Shown here one piece after another: positions 33,077-41,814 of a stretch of 64,000 bases of DNA. The stretch covers positions 658,025-722,024 of the forward strand of contig NZ_KE136347.1 of assembly GCF_000406925.1 (NCBI RefSeq), given 5' to 3'. Position numbers and translations under genes: made by a program. Origin of the DNA: Enterococcus columbae DSM 7374 = ATCC 51263. GTDB lineage: Bacteria; Bacillota; Bacilli; Lactobacillales; Enterococcaceae. The notes under the pieces were generated by a model that was not told the origin of the DNA, ran no database searches, and saw only the letters and a list, made by a program, of their open reading frames with translations. Position 1 is the first letter of the stretch. Each line of letters starts with the position of its first letter.

Positions 33077-35419
33077 CTATTTATGAATGTAAGCTTTATT
33101 CCAAAATTGCTGTAGCTCAGATTTTAACGCAGCTAAATGATGACACACTCGGCCATGCGCCCAGTGTGATGGAAACTGTCGCATATATGTTTGACTAGCA
33201 AAGCGATGATCGACTAAAATGACCACCCCATAATCCTCTTCACTCCGTATCACCCGACCAGCTGCTTGCAAGACCTTGTTTAATCCTGGTAAACGATAGG
33301 TATAATCATAACCAGGCAGGCCTTTTTTTATGAAATATTTTTTTAATTCCTCCTGTTGATCATTAATCTGTGGAATACCCACTGATAAAATGATTGAACC
33401 GATTAGCTTTTCACCTTTTAAATCAATGCCTTCAGAAAACATGCCACCCAAAACACAAAAACCAACAACCGCACGATTGGGCTGAAAAGCGGCTAAAAAT
33501 TCTTCTTTAGCCTCCGCAGTCATTTGACGCTCTTGAATGAACAAATCAAAAGGCAGTTGATCAATCGGTAAGGCTTGGATGACTTCATCCATAAAACGAA
33601 AGGACGGAAAAAAGACCATGTAGTTTCCTCGTTTGGCCTCAAATGTTTGAATGATTAACTGACAAATTTCAGGAATCGAGGATTGACGATTTTGATAATC
33701 CATTTTAATGTAGTCAGCAACCAAAATCTGTAAATGCTCTTGAGCAAAAGGACTAGGTAAACGATACGTTAAACTATCCTCATTGCCACCTAGGAGCTGC
33801 TGATAATAATCAATTGGCGAAAAAGTTGCTGAAAATAAAACGGTCCCTTTTAATTGCTTCATTTTATCATTTAAAAACCAAGCAGGATCTAAGCAATAAA
33901 AATGAATTCGTCTGTCATCAATTGAGAATAAATAAGTATCATCGAAATACTCAGCAATTTTCAAAAAATGAAGTAAATCAAAATACAAAAGTAAAATCCA
34001 TTCCTCATCAGTTTGTTGATTAAATTCCAAAATATAATCAGCAAAATACTCTGACCATTGATAACATTTAAAAACTAAGCTTTCAGGAAAATCAGTCGTA
34101 AAAAGCTCGTTTACCTGTTGTTTTTGCCGAGTTGAGTCAAGTAAGGTTAATTCATCGAGAATACGCTGAATCACTGAACGATGTTTTTTGGCCGATTTTG
34201 GTAAATACTGATAAAAACGTTCAATCCATTCAACAGATAAGCTGGTCGAATACATCTCTCTTGCTCGATGAATTAAATTATGCGACTCATCTACTAAAGC
34301 ATAGCCATCAAAGGTTCCGCCTTCAAAAAAGCGACGTAAGTAAACCTGTGGATCAAATAAATAATTATAATCCGCAACAATCACGTCACACCATTGGCTT
34401 AAATCTAATGAGAATTCAAATGGACATAGCTGATGCTTTTGCGCGATTGCTTGGATGGTTGTTTGATCAAAATAAAGTGTCTCGCCATTTAATAATTCCC
34501 ATAGCGCCTCAGATCTTTTTTGAAAATAATTTTTAGCAAATGGACAAGCATCTGGATTACAAATACACTTTTCCTGAAAACAAATCTTTTCTTTAGCGTT
34601 AATTTCTACCACTCGAGCCTGTAGCCCATTTTTTTGCAGCAAAGCTAGGCTGTTCATCGCCACTTGTCGAGTCACTGTTTTGGCTGTTAAATAGAAAATA
34701 CTATTTATCTGCTGGTTTTGCAGCGCCTTTAATGCTGGGAATAAAGTTGATAATGTTTTACCCGTTCCAGTCGGTGCTTCGGTAAAAAGCTGTTTCTCAT
34801 GAGTTAATGCTCGATAAACCTGCCCGGCTAATTCACGTTGACCTTGGCGAAATGCGGGAAAAGGAAAAGAAAGCTGTTCAATACTTCCATCTCTCTTTTG
34901 TTTTAGCTCTAATGCCAAATCTAGCCATTGTTCATAACGCTCAAGTGTAGCCAAATAAAAAGCCTCTAAGTCTGCAAATTGAAATAACTCCCGTAAAACC
35001 TCGATTGTTTCATCGGTGACTTGATAATAACGAATTTGCACAAAAATTTCCGTAAGCTGTTTTTCTTTAGCATAGATATAGGCATAGAGCTTGGCTTGGG
35101 CAAAGAACAAAGCTAGCTCTTCAGCCGTCAAATACTCCAAATGGACAGCTGATGTTTTGATTTCGTCAATGCAATATGTACCATCTATAACAAAAACACC
35201 ATCACAGCGCCCTTCTAGCAAAATCTGCCAATGCTTTCCCTGATAAGTTATTTTTAAGGCAAGCTCAGCTTGATAGTCACCCTCAGCACTCTTTTGCAAA
35301 CGGCGATGAATTTTTGCCCCGTCTAATGCGGTATGATTACTTTGCTTGCGATTATCTAAACTATCCGCTCGATAGATAAACTGTGCTAATTCACGAATGG
35401 CCACTCTTTTTTCTTGCAT
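33077..35419 (-). CDS. Cas4-like nuclease fused to DinG/XPD-type helicase
   Basis: 780 residues. An N-terminal PD-(D/E)xK nuclease domain (D73, E86-x-K88, QAKLYAYIYA) is followed by a superfamily 2 helicase. Walker A PTGTGKT is near 216-222 and DESH at 377-380. A four-Cys iron-sulfur set is likely among C280, C285, C287, C292 and C332, inserted as in XPD/DinG. Such enzymes act 5' to 3' on branched or R-loop DNA in repair. It is 11 bases upstream of yajQ and probably co-transcribed. Confidence 0.85.
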   Translation of the reverse strand: MQEKRVAIRELAQFIYRADSLDNRKQSNHTALDGAKIHRRLQKSAEGDYQAELALKITYQGKHWQILLEGRCDGVFVIDGTYCIDEIKTSAVHLEYLTAEELALFFAQAKLYAYIYAKEKQLTEIFVQIRYYQVTDETIEVLRELFQFADLEAFYLATLERYEQWLDLALELKQKRDGSIEQLSFPFPAFRQGQRELAGQVYRALTHEKQLFTEAPTGTGKTLSTLFPALKALQNQQINSIFYLTAKTVTRQVAMNSLALLQKNGLQARVVEINAKEKICFQEKCICNPDACPFAKNYFQKRSEALWELLNGETLYFDQTTIQAIAQKHQLCPFEFSLDLSQWCDVIVADYNYLFDPQVYLRRFFEGGTFDGYALVDESHNLIHRAREMYSTSLSVEWIERFYQYLPKSAKKHRSVIQRILDELTLLDSTRQKQQVNELFTTDFPESLVFKCYQWSEYFADYILEFNQQTDEEWILLLYFDLLHFLKIAEYFDDTYLFSIDDRRIHFYCLDPAWFLNDKMKQLKGTVLFSATFSPIDYYQQLLGGNEDSLTYRLPSPFAQEHLQILVADYIKMDYQNRQSSIPEICQLIIQTFEAKRGNYMVFFPSFRFMDEVIQALPIDQLPFDLFIQERQMTAEAKEEFLAAFQPNRAVVGFCVLGGMFSEGIDLKGEKLIGSIILSVGIPQINDQQEELKKYFIKKGLPGYDYTYRLPGLNKVLQAAGRVIRSEEDYGVVILVDHRFASQTYMRQFPSHWAHGRVCHHLAALKSELQQFWNKAYIHK

Positions 35420-35453
35420 TAGCCTTTGTTGTCGCCTCCGTCATCTAATGTTT

Positions 35454-35987
35454 TTATTGGTAAATCTGATATAAAACATGATTGGTATCTAATAATATAG
35501 TATGCTTTTTATCTACCCAATTAAATTTAATTGTAAACTCTTTAGAACTAATTGTAAAATCTTCATCTGTCTTATGAATCGTACAATCAGTATAGGTCGT
35601 CTCATAAACATAATACGGATCATTTTGAAAATTAAGCTTAGCAAAATGCTTTTTAAAATCGTTCTCTAATGCTTCTTTCACTCGTTCTTCTTGGGTAATT
35701 TGCAATCGAGTATCTGCTTGCGAAGTGTGCCCTTCAGGTATGTATTGTTTAACAATATGTACACTGCCATCATGAAAATCATAAACACCTTGGCTTTGTG
35801 GAAAGCCTTGGTTATCGGTTTGAATGATAATAAAATCTTGATAGCTATCGTTTGTTTTATCAGAATTTTCGGAGGTCGTTGATTGTTTAGGCTGGATCCC
35901 TGTTTTTACCGAGGAAGATTGCGATGTACATGCACTCAATATAAATAATGAAACAACTAATAATATTGAAATCCACTTGTTTTTCAT
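35454..35987 (-). CDS. Secreted lipoprotein of unknown function
   Basis: 177 residues. There is a lipoprotein signal peptide with lipobox LSAC at about 17-20, a Ser/Thr-rich linker (about 22-45), then a single beta-rich domain (about 50-177). No enzyme motif is seen. It stands alone between the helicase and the divergent MBL gene. Confidence 0.7.
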   Translation of the reverse strand: MKNKWISILLVVSLFILSACTSQSSSVKTGIQPKQSTTSENSDKTNDSYQDFIIIQTDNQGFPQSQGVYDFHDGSVHIVKQYIPEGHTSQADTRLQITQEERVKEALENDFKKHFAKLNFQNDPYYVYETTYTDCTIHKTDEDFTISSKEFTIKFNWVDKKHTILLDTNHVLYQIYQ

Positions 35988-36197
35988 TCAAAACACCTCT
36001 TTTATGCTCTAATTATAGCAAATACACTAATAGCAAACCTTTTTTAAAAGAAGATTATTAGTGTATTTTTATCTAACTTTCAGACAATTCACACAAAACG
36101 GCTAGACTAAGACTTTTTAAAAAATGACTAGAACAATTGTTTCATATAAGTTTTTAAGCTATACTTATTCTTGGTAATGTATAAAGGAGGCTATGTT

Positions 36198-36821
36198 ATG
36201 AATATCAAATGTATACCAACAGGAGTTATTCAAGAAAATTGTTATTTGATTTGGGATAACGATACATTATTGATTGTCGATCCTGGTGAAGATGCCGATA
36301 AAATTATCGGAGAAATTGAAAAAATCAAACTTAAACCACAAGCCATTCTACTGACCCATACCCACTATGATCATATTGGTGCGGTTGATCAACTAAGAGA
36401 CGCCTTTAAAATTCCAGTCTATGTGGATGAAAAAGAAAATGCTTGGTTATCAGATCCGACGTTAAATCTATCAGGAAATCACCCTGAAATGACCCCAATT
36501 ATTGTTCGGCCAGCCGATGAGCTTTGGGAATATCGAACCTATCAAATAGGCTCTATCACCTTTAAGGTAGTCCCTACCCCTGGCCATTCCTATGGCTCAG
36601 TCAGCTTTATTTTTGATAGCTTTGTCGTAGCTGGTGATGCTTTATTTAACGGTAGTATTGGTCGAACAGATTTATACACTGGTAATTTTGAACAGCTAAT
36701 TAACAGTATTGTTACCCAATTGCTCATCTTGCCAGATGACTTTGTGGTCTATCCTGGTCATGGCATGCGCACAACTATTTTACATGAGAAACAAACAAAT
36801 CCTTTTTTACGAGGAATATAG
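36198..36821 (+). CDS. MBL-fold metallohydrolase (glyoxalase II-like)
   Basis: 207 residues from the ATG at 36198, set by AAAGGAGG at 36184-36190. The metal-binding motif THTHYDHIG, later PTPGHSYGSV, GDALF and YPGHG are all present. Small MBL proteins of this type (YcbL/YqgX-like) hydrolyse thioesters such as S-lactoylglutathione analogues. It is followed 16 bases later by the histidine phosphatase gene. Confidence 0.88.
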   Translation: MNIKCIPTGVIQENCYLIWDNDTLLIVDPGEDADKIIGEIEKIKLKPQAILLTHTHYDHIGAVDQLRDAFKIPVYVDEKENAWLSDPTLNLSGNHPEMTPIIVRPADELWEYRTYQIGSITFKVVPTPGHSYGSVSFIFDSFVVAGDALFNGSIGRTDLYTGNFEQLINSIVTQLLILPDDFVVYPGHGMRTTILHEKQTNPFLRGI

Positions 36822-36836
36822 ATTGGAGAGAGAAAT

Positions 36837-37541
36837 ATGACAAAAACGCAACTTTACATCGTCCGTCACGGTAAAACCATGTTTAACACTTTACAACGTG
36901 TGCAAGGTTGGTGTGACACACCCTTGACAGAAATTGGCGTTCAAGGAATTGAAGGAACTGGTCTTGGTATTAAAGATATCGATTTTGTTGAAGCAGTATC
37001 TAGTGATAGCGGTCGTGCCATTCAAACGATGCGGATTCTTTTATCTAAGCATAAAAATGGTGCAGACATCCCTTATCATACCGATGCGAGAATTCGTGAA
37101 TGGAATTTTGGCTCACTTGAGGGTGGCTATGATGCTGAAATGTGGGGAGTGATTCCGCGCGTACTTAATTATGCGAATTATGATGAGATGATTGCAGCCA
37201 AAACAACTTTTAGAGAAATTGCCGAAGCGATCTATGAAGCGGATACTGCAAATTGGGCTGAAACCTATGAAACATTAAAAAATAGAGTCTTAACCGGATT
37301 TGAGGATATCGCCCATCGTGTTGAAAAAAATGGCGGTGGTAAAGCTTTAATCGTGTCCCACGGTTTAACAATCGCCTTTTTGATGCATTTAATCGATGAA
37401 ACAAATGGGGTAAGAATCGATATCGATAATGGTTCAATTTCTATTTTGAATTATGAAAATGGCGTCTTCTCTATTGAAGCAATTGGGGATCGTAGCTTTA
37501 AAGAAGCGGGTTTAAAAGAATTAACAGAGCGTAAGGAGTAA
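36837..37541 (+). CDS. Histidine phosphatase family protein (phosphoglycerate mutase-like)
   Basis: 234 residues. The catalytic LYIVRHGKTMFN with the phosphohistidine is at about 5-16, and the second His is in ALIVSHGLT. Length and motif fit the cofactor-dependent mutase/phosphatase family, most members of which in Gram-positives are broad phosphatases. The operon is MBL, this gene, uppP, with uppP 4 bases downstream. Confidence 0.88.
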   Translation: MTKTQLYIVRHGKTMFNTLQRVQGWCDTPLTEIGVQGIEGTGLGIKDIDFVEAVSSDSGRAIQTMRILLSKHKNGADIPYHTDARIREWNFGSLEGGYDAEMWGVIPRVLNYANYDEMIAAKTTFREIAEAIYEADTANWAETYETLKNRVLTGFEDIAHRVEKNGGGKALIVSHGLTIAFLMHLIDETNGVRIDIDNGSISILNYENGVFSIEAIGDRSFKEAGLKELTERKE

Positions 37542-37544
37542 TCT

Positions 37545-38372
37545 ATGTTTTTTGCAAACTTTATTAAAGCAGTTATTTTAGGTATTGTAGAGGGCATTAC
37601 CGAATGGCTACCGATTAGTAGTACCGGTCATTTAATTTTGGTGGATCATCTCATCAAAATGCAGGTCAGCAAAGAATTTACAACGATGTTTAACGTCGTC
37701 ATCCAGCTAGGGGCAATTATGGCCGTCGTTTATCTGTACTTTAACAAATTAAATCCCTTCGATGCTAGCAAATCCCCCCTACAGCGCAAACAAACCTGGG
37801 ATTTATGGTTTAAAGTAATCGTTGCTTGTTTCCCATCAGCCGTTATTGGGCTATTATTTGATGATTGGTTAGATGCTCACTTTTATAAGCCCTTTCCAGT
37901 AGCCTTGATGCTGATTATTTACGGTATTGGCTTTATTTGGGTAGAAAACAGAAATCGCCATCTTAAGCCAAAATGCACGGATTTAAATCGTTTCACCTAT
38001 CGAGCTGCAGTGATGATTGGAATCTTTCAAATTTTAGCATTAATGCCTGGGACTTCTCGTTCTGGTGCGACTATTTTAGGTGGGATTTTGATTGGTGCTT
38101 CTCGTTATGTAGCAGCTGAGTTTTCTTTCTTTTTAGGGATTCCTACGATGTTTGGCGCAAGTGGCTTAAAATTGCTTAAATTCCTTAAAGAAGGGAATGT
38201 TTTTGATTTCCAATTAACGGTTATTTTATTAACCGGTATGATTGTTTCGTTTGTGGTTTCAGTATTGGTCATTAAATTTTTAATGGATTACATTAAAAAG
38301 CACGATTTCTCTGTTTTCGGTTGGTATCGAATCATTTTAGGAGTTATTATTATTTTAACGATGATCTTTTAA
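37545..38372 (+). CDS. uppP: Undecaprenyl-diphosphatase (BacA/UppP)
   Basis: 275 residues, polytopic. It recycles undecaprenyl diphosphate for wall synthesis and gives bacitracin tolerance. The motifs LGIVEGITEWLPISSTGHLIL and LMPGTSRSGATI carry the conserved Glu and Arg/Ser residues. The start follows AAGGAG and the gene ends at a palindromic terminator. Confidence 0.96.
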   Translation: MFFANFIKAVILGIVEGITEWLPISSTGHLILVDHLIKMQVSKEFTTMFNVVIQLGAIMAVVYLYFNKLNPFDASKSPLQRKQTWDLWFKVIVACFPSAVIGLLFDDWLDAHFYKPFPVALMLIIYGIGFIWVENRNRHLKPKCTDLNRFTYRAAVMIGIFQILALMPGTSRSGATILGGILIGASRYVAAEFSFFLGIPTMFGASGLKLLKFLKEGNVFDFQLTVILLTGMIVSFVVSVLVIKFLMDYIKKHDFSVFGWYRIILGVIIILTMIF

Positions 38373-38401
38373 AAAAAGTGGGAGCATGCTCCCACTTTTT
38401 T
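38372..38401. terminator. Perfectly palindromic bidirectional terminator
   Basis: AAAAAAGTGGGAGCA and its exact complement form a 30-bp palindrome between the convergent uppP and DUF47 genes. U runs exist in both directions. Confidence 0.85.
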
Positions 38402-39023
38402 AGGTATTTTTGATGATTAAATTGCCGATTAGATCAACGGCTTTTTCAGTACTGTTAGAAATTAATTCAAATTTTTCATAGATCTCTTTCCACTTAATGA
38501 TTTCTAATAAATCATTGTCTCCAGCAAATAATTCTTTTTTCAATTTGCTATATAAACGATCTGCTTCTGATTCTGTATTCCGTACTTCTTTTAATAGTTG
38601 CTTCAAATCCTTTGAATTCTTGAATTTTGGAAATTCCTTCATCGCATTTAAAACACCATTCGTTGCTACGACTAATAAATGAGCGAATAACTCTGTATCT
38701 GCACGTAATTCGGTGATACACAAGTTTTCAAACATATAAGTAATCCCATTAATCCCATCTAAAACATCATCTAATGATTCCGCTAAAAGCATAATATCTT
38801 CGCGGTCAATCGGGGTAATAAACGCATCATATAACTCATTAGTCAATTCAGTGACTAGATGATCATTTTCTTTTTCTAAATGATGAATCAATTCAGATTC
38901 TGTTTCTAAATGATCAAATGAATAGTTACGCATAATCTTTTCTAATAGTTCTGCTGATTTAAAACTATTGGCTGCTAAGGTTTCCAATGTTTTAAAGTAA
39001 TCATATTTTTTTCTTCTCGCCAT
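38400..39023 (-). CDS. DUF47/PhoU-like partner of phosphate transporter
   Basis: 207 residues, all helical (MARRKKYDYFKTLETLAANSFKSAELLEKIMR). DUF47 proteins resemble PhoU and are nearly always encoded with PiT transporters, whose activity they are thought to control. The stop overlaps the terminator by two bases. The PiT gene ends 11 bases upstream. Confidence 0.88.
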   Translation of the reverse strand: MARRKKYDYFKTLETLAANSFKSAELLEKIMRNYSFDHLETESELIHHLEKENDHLVTELTNELYDAFITPIDREDIMLLAESLDDVLDGINGITYMFENLCITELRADTELFAHLLVVATNGVLNAMKEFPKFKNSKDLKQLLKEVRNTESEADRLYSKLKKELFAGDNDLLEIIKWKEIYEKFELISNSTEKAVDLIGNLIIKNT

Positions 39024-39034
39024 ATTCTCTCTCC

Positions 39035-40066
39035 TTAAAAAATAGCTACGAAAAACTTAGCCATAATATAAGCAATTAGACCACAACCCGGAAATGTCAT
39101 GACCCAAGCAAAAATCATTTCATAAACAATTCGCCAGTCTACACTACTTAAGCGTTTAGAAGCACCTACACCCATAATCGCAGTGGTTTTCGTATGTGTG
39201 GTTGATACTGGAATACCAAAAACAGAAGCTAGGAATAAACAGATTGCTGCACTTAAATCAGCTGTAAAACCTTGATAAGTCTCTAGCTTTACCATATCCA
39301 TCCCAACTGATTTAATAATCTTCATTCCACCTACACTAGTACCTAGTCCCATTGTAATAGAACACAACGCCATAACCCATAGCGGAATAGTGAAGCCACC
39401 ACCAGTTTTTTCAGCCAAATTGTTATAGTAAAGACCTAACATAAAAACACCCATAAATTTTTGACCATCTTGTGCTCCATGTAAAAAGGCATTAGCAGCA
39501 GCGGAAATTGCCTGACCGACTGTAAAGAACTTATTCGCTTTTGGACGAGCTACATTTTGGAATAATAGTACGATTACTTTCGTTAAGATATACCCGCCAA
39601 AAAAGCCCATAATGGTTGAAACCACAAGACCAATTAATACCTTAATCCATTCTTCACCATTAACCGCGCCTAAACCACCTAGCGCCATAGCTGATCCAGT
39701 CAATCCCGCAATTAAAGCATGTGATTCACTCGTTGGTATACCAAAATACCAGGCAGCTACCGCCCAAACGACAATCGCAAACAACGAAGCTGCAAGCGCA
39801 ACCTGAGCTGCTTGAATCCCTTGCGCTTCAAAGCTTACAATTTTACTAATTGTCTCAGCTACCTGCGCATTGAAATATGTCATGACTAATGCACCAGCGA
39901 AATTCATCACTACAGCCATCCAAATCGCAAAATTGGGACTTAATACTCTTGTAGAGACTGCCGTTGCAATCGCATTAGGTGCATCGGTCCAACCGTTTAC
40001 AAAAATCACTCCCAAAACGAGTGTAACGGTTACAAATAATGCAATACTCAAAAAATTCACCACCAT
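39035..40066 (-). CDS. pit: PiT-family inorganic phosphate transporter
   Basis: 343 residues with about ten membrane helices. The family signatures GWTDAPNAIATAVSTRVLSP near the N-terminus and GIPVSTTHTKTTAIMGVGASKR near the C-terminus are present. It probably imports neutral metal-phosphate with protons. Operon with the DUF47 gene. Confidence 0.92.
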   Translation of the reverse strand: MVVNFLSIALFVTVTLVLGVIFVNGWTDAPNAIATAVSTRVLSPNFAIWMAVVMNFAGALVMTYFNAQVAETISKIVSFEAQGIQAAQVALAASLFAIVVWAVAAWYFGIPTSESHALIAGLTGSAMALGGLGAVNGEEWIKVLIGLVVSTIMGFFGGYILTKVIVLLFQNVARPKANKFFTVGQAISAAANAFLHGAQDGQKFMGVFMLGLYYNNLAEKTGGGFTIPLWVMALCSITMGLGTSVGGMKIIKSVGMDMVKLETYQGFTADLSAAICLFLASVFGIPVSTTHTKTTAIMGVGASKRLSSVDWRIVYEMIFAWVMTFPGCGLIAYIMAKFFVAIF

Positions 40067-40269
40067 AATTTTACTCCAATGAATATCATAGCATAAAACA
40101 TATAGAATGTGTATGTAATATCAATGAGAAAGTTTACATAAAATTTTAAAAAGTTTTAACACTCCAATGTAATTAGTTATTCCTCAGCCTTCATCCTCAC
40201 TAATTTCTAGTAGTTTTTAAAAAAATGACACTTTTTTTCTGTTAAGTAAAAATTCTTTACAAGTAATAG

Positions 40270-40298
40270 TTGCAATCATGCCTAGCATTAGGTATAAT
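40270..40298 (+). promoter_or_regulatory. rpsT promoter
   Basis: TTGCAA (40270-40275), a 17-bp spacer and TATAAT (40293-40298) form a near-consensus vegetative promoter. The leader of about 50 nt contains a 7-bp hairpin (TTATACG/CGTATAA) ahead of the SD. The rest of 40067-40269 shows only AT-rich sequence with no gene. Confidence 0.75.
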
Positions 40299-40356
40299 GA
40301 CAATTGTTGATTTATACGTTTTGCGTATAATAACTTATTAATCGGAGGTGAAATAC

Positions 40357-40611
40357 ATGCCAAACATTGAATCTGCAATTAAACGTGTTCGTACAAGCGA
40401 AGCTGCTAATGCTAAGAATTCATCTCAATTAAGCGCTATGCGTACTGCTGTCAAAAAATTTGAAAAAGCTGTTGAAGCTGGTGCTGATAACGTAGATGCT
40501 TTACACAAAGAAGCAATTAAAGCAATCGACATGGCTGAATCAAAAGGATTAATCCACAAAAACAAAGCTGGTCGTGATAAATCTCGTTTAAGCAAAAAAT
40601 TAGCTAAATAA
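40357..40611 (+). CDS. rpsT: 30S ribosomal protein S20
   Basis: 84 residues from the ATG at 40357 ([21 protein letters not shown]), with GGAGG at 40343-40347. An in-frame GTG nine bases earlier is not needed. Typical S20: highly basic, helical, ending [14 protein letters not shown]. It binds the 5' domain of 16S rRNA. Monocistronic between promoter and terminator. Confidence 0.97.
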   Translation: MPNIESAIKRVRTSEAANAKNSSQLSAMRTAVKKFEKAVEAGADNVDALHKEAIKAIDMAESKGLIHKNKAGRDKSRLSKKLAK

Positions 40612-40627
40612 TTAGCTTATCATTCAT

Positions 40628-40665
40628 AAAAAATAGGGCTGACTTAGGGTCAGCCCTATTTTTTT
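40628..40665. terminator. Terminator between rpsT and holA
   Basis: AATAGGGCTGAC pairs with GTCAGCCCTATT around a short loop, with A and T runs on both sides. It serves both convergent genes and reaches the last bases of holA. Confidence 0.85.
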
Positions 40666-41671
40666 AAACCTTCAGTATAAATAATTGAAACGCAAATTGC
40701 TTTTGCACCTTACCTGTTTTAATTTGATAATCTAATTCGACTAATTGGTTGTATAAATCAAATAAGCGCGTCGTTTCATACTTTCTCACATCTTGCATCG
40801 CTAATTTCACTCGATAGCTATGAATTTTTAATTGTTCAGCAATATTGGCTTGTTGATAACCTTTACTCATCAAAAATTTTGTTTGGATGAACAAGCGCAG
40901 TTGTCCAATCAAAATTGCAATCATTTTTATTGGCTCTTCTCCTTGTAAGCACAATTCATCAAATAATTGTAGCGCTTGGTTTTTTTTCCCTAGCAATACA
41001 TTTTGCGTTAATTCAAAAATATTTTGTTCAAGTGTTTTAGGAATCAATTGATCGATAATTTCCGATGTCAGTGGCTGTTCATCAGTTAAATAAAGTCTCA
41101 ATTTTTGTAATTCCTGCATCGCCTTAGTCAATTGGTAATCACATGCTTTTAAAAAATAAGCGAGTGTTTCTCGATTAAATTGCACCCCTTGATTTTCCAA
41201 ATACTGCTGAACATACCTTGTCACCTCTTGTTCTGACAGTGGATGAACATCAATCAGCGTGCCAACTTTTTTTAACTGCTTACTTAACTTCTTTCGTTCA
41301 TCAATCTTTTCATAATTAGCAAATATAACTAATATAGTTGAAGCAACGGGCTCTTTTAGATAATCGATTAGCTGATCAATATATTGTTGCTCCCAAGACT
41401 TTTTATCACTCGTTAAAAAATACGGTTGTTCCATAAATACTAGCCGATAATCCTCAAAAAATGGCATCGCCTGTAATTCTTCGTAGATAACCGGAAATTC
41501 AGTCTCTTCACAATCAAAATGGGCAAAATTCAAGCTATCCTTTGTAATCTTTAGACGTTCAAAGAAGGTCTGCTTGACTTGTTCTATTAAATAATATTCT
41601 TGACCATAAACAAAATAAATCGGTTGTAACGGGTCACTTTTAATCTGTTGTAAGCTTGTCTGAATACTCAA
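40664..41671 (-). CDS. holA: DNA polymerase III delta subunit
   Basis: 335 residues. It opens the sliding clamp in the clamp loader. IYFVYGQEYYLIEQVKQTF near the start and the tri-domain AAA+-like fold without a working Walker A fit HolA. The start is a TTG at 41671 behind AGGTGATGA. The 143 bp upstream, to comEC, hold no gene. Confidence 0.9.
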   Translation of the reverse strand: MSIQTSLQQIKSDPLQPIYFVYGQEYYLIEQVKQTFFERLKITKDSLNFAHFDCEETEFPVIYEELQAMPFFEDYRLVFMEQPYFLTSDKKSWEQQYIDQLIDYLKEPVASTILVIFANYEKIDERKKLSKQLKKVGTLIDVHPLSEQEVTRYVQQYLENQGVQFNRETLAYFLKACDYQLTKAMQELQKLRLYLTDEQPLTSEIIDQLIPKTLEQNIFELTQNVLLGKKNQALQLFDELCLQGEEPIKMIAILIGQLRLFIQTKFLMSKGYQQANIAEQLKIHSYRVKLAMQDVRKYETTRLFDLYNQLVELDYQIKTGKVQKQFAFQLFILKV

Positions 41672-41814
41672 AAATCATCACCTATTTTTCTAAAATCACT
41701 ACTCATTTTATCATAGTATCTACTAATTGAATAGAAAAGTCTGCCTAGTGAACGCTTCCTTGACACTTGCTTTAATCTCTTGACTAAACGACTACTCAAA
41801 ACAAGTTAGTATCT

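Noticed and set aside
37210-37437. Minus-strand frame opposite the histidine phosphatase
   Set aside because: His/Arg-rich translation typical of an antisense shadow.
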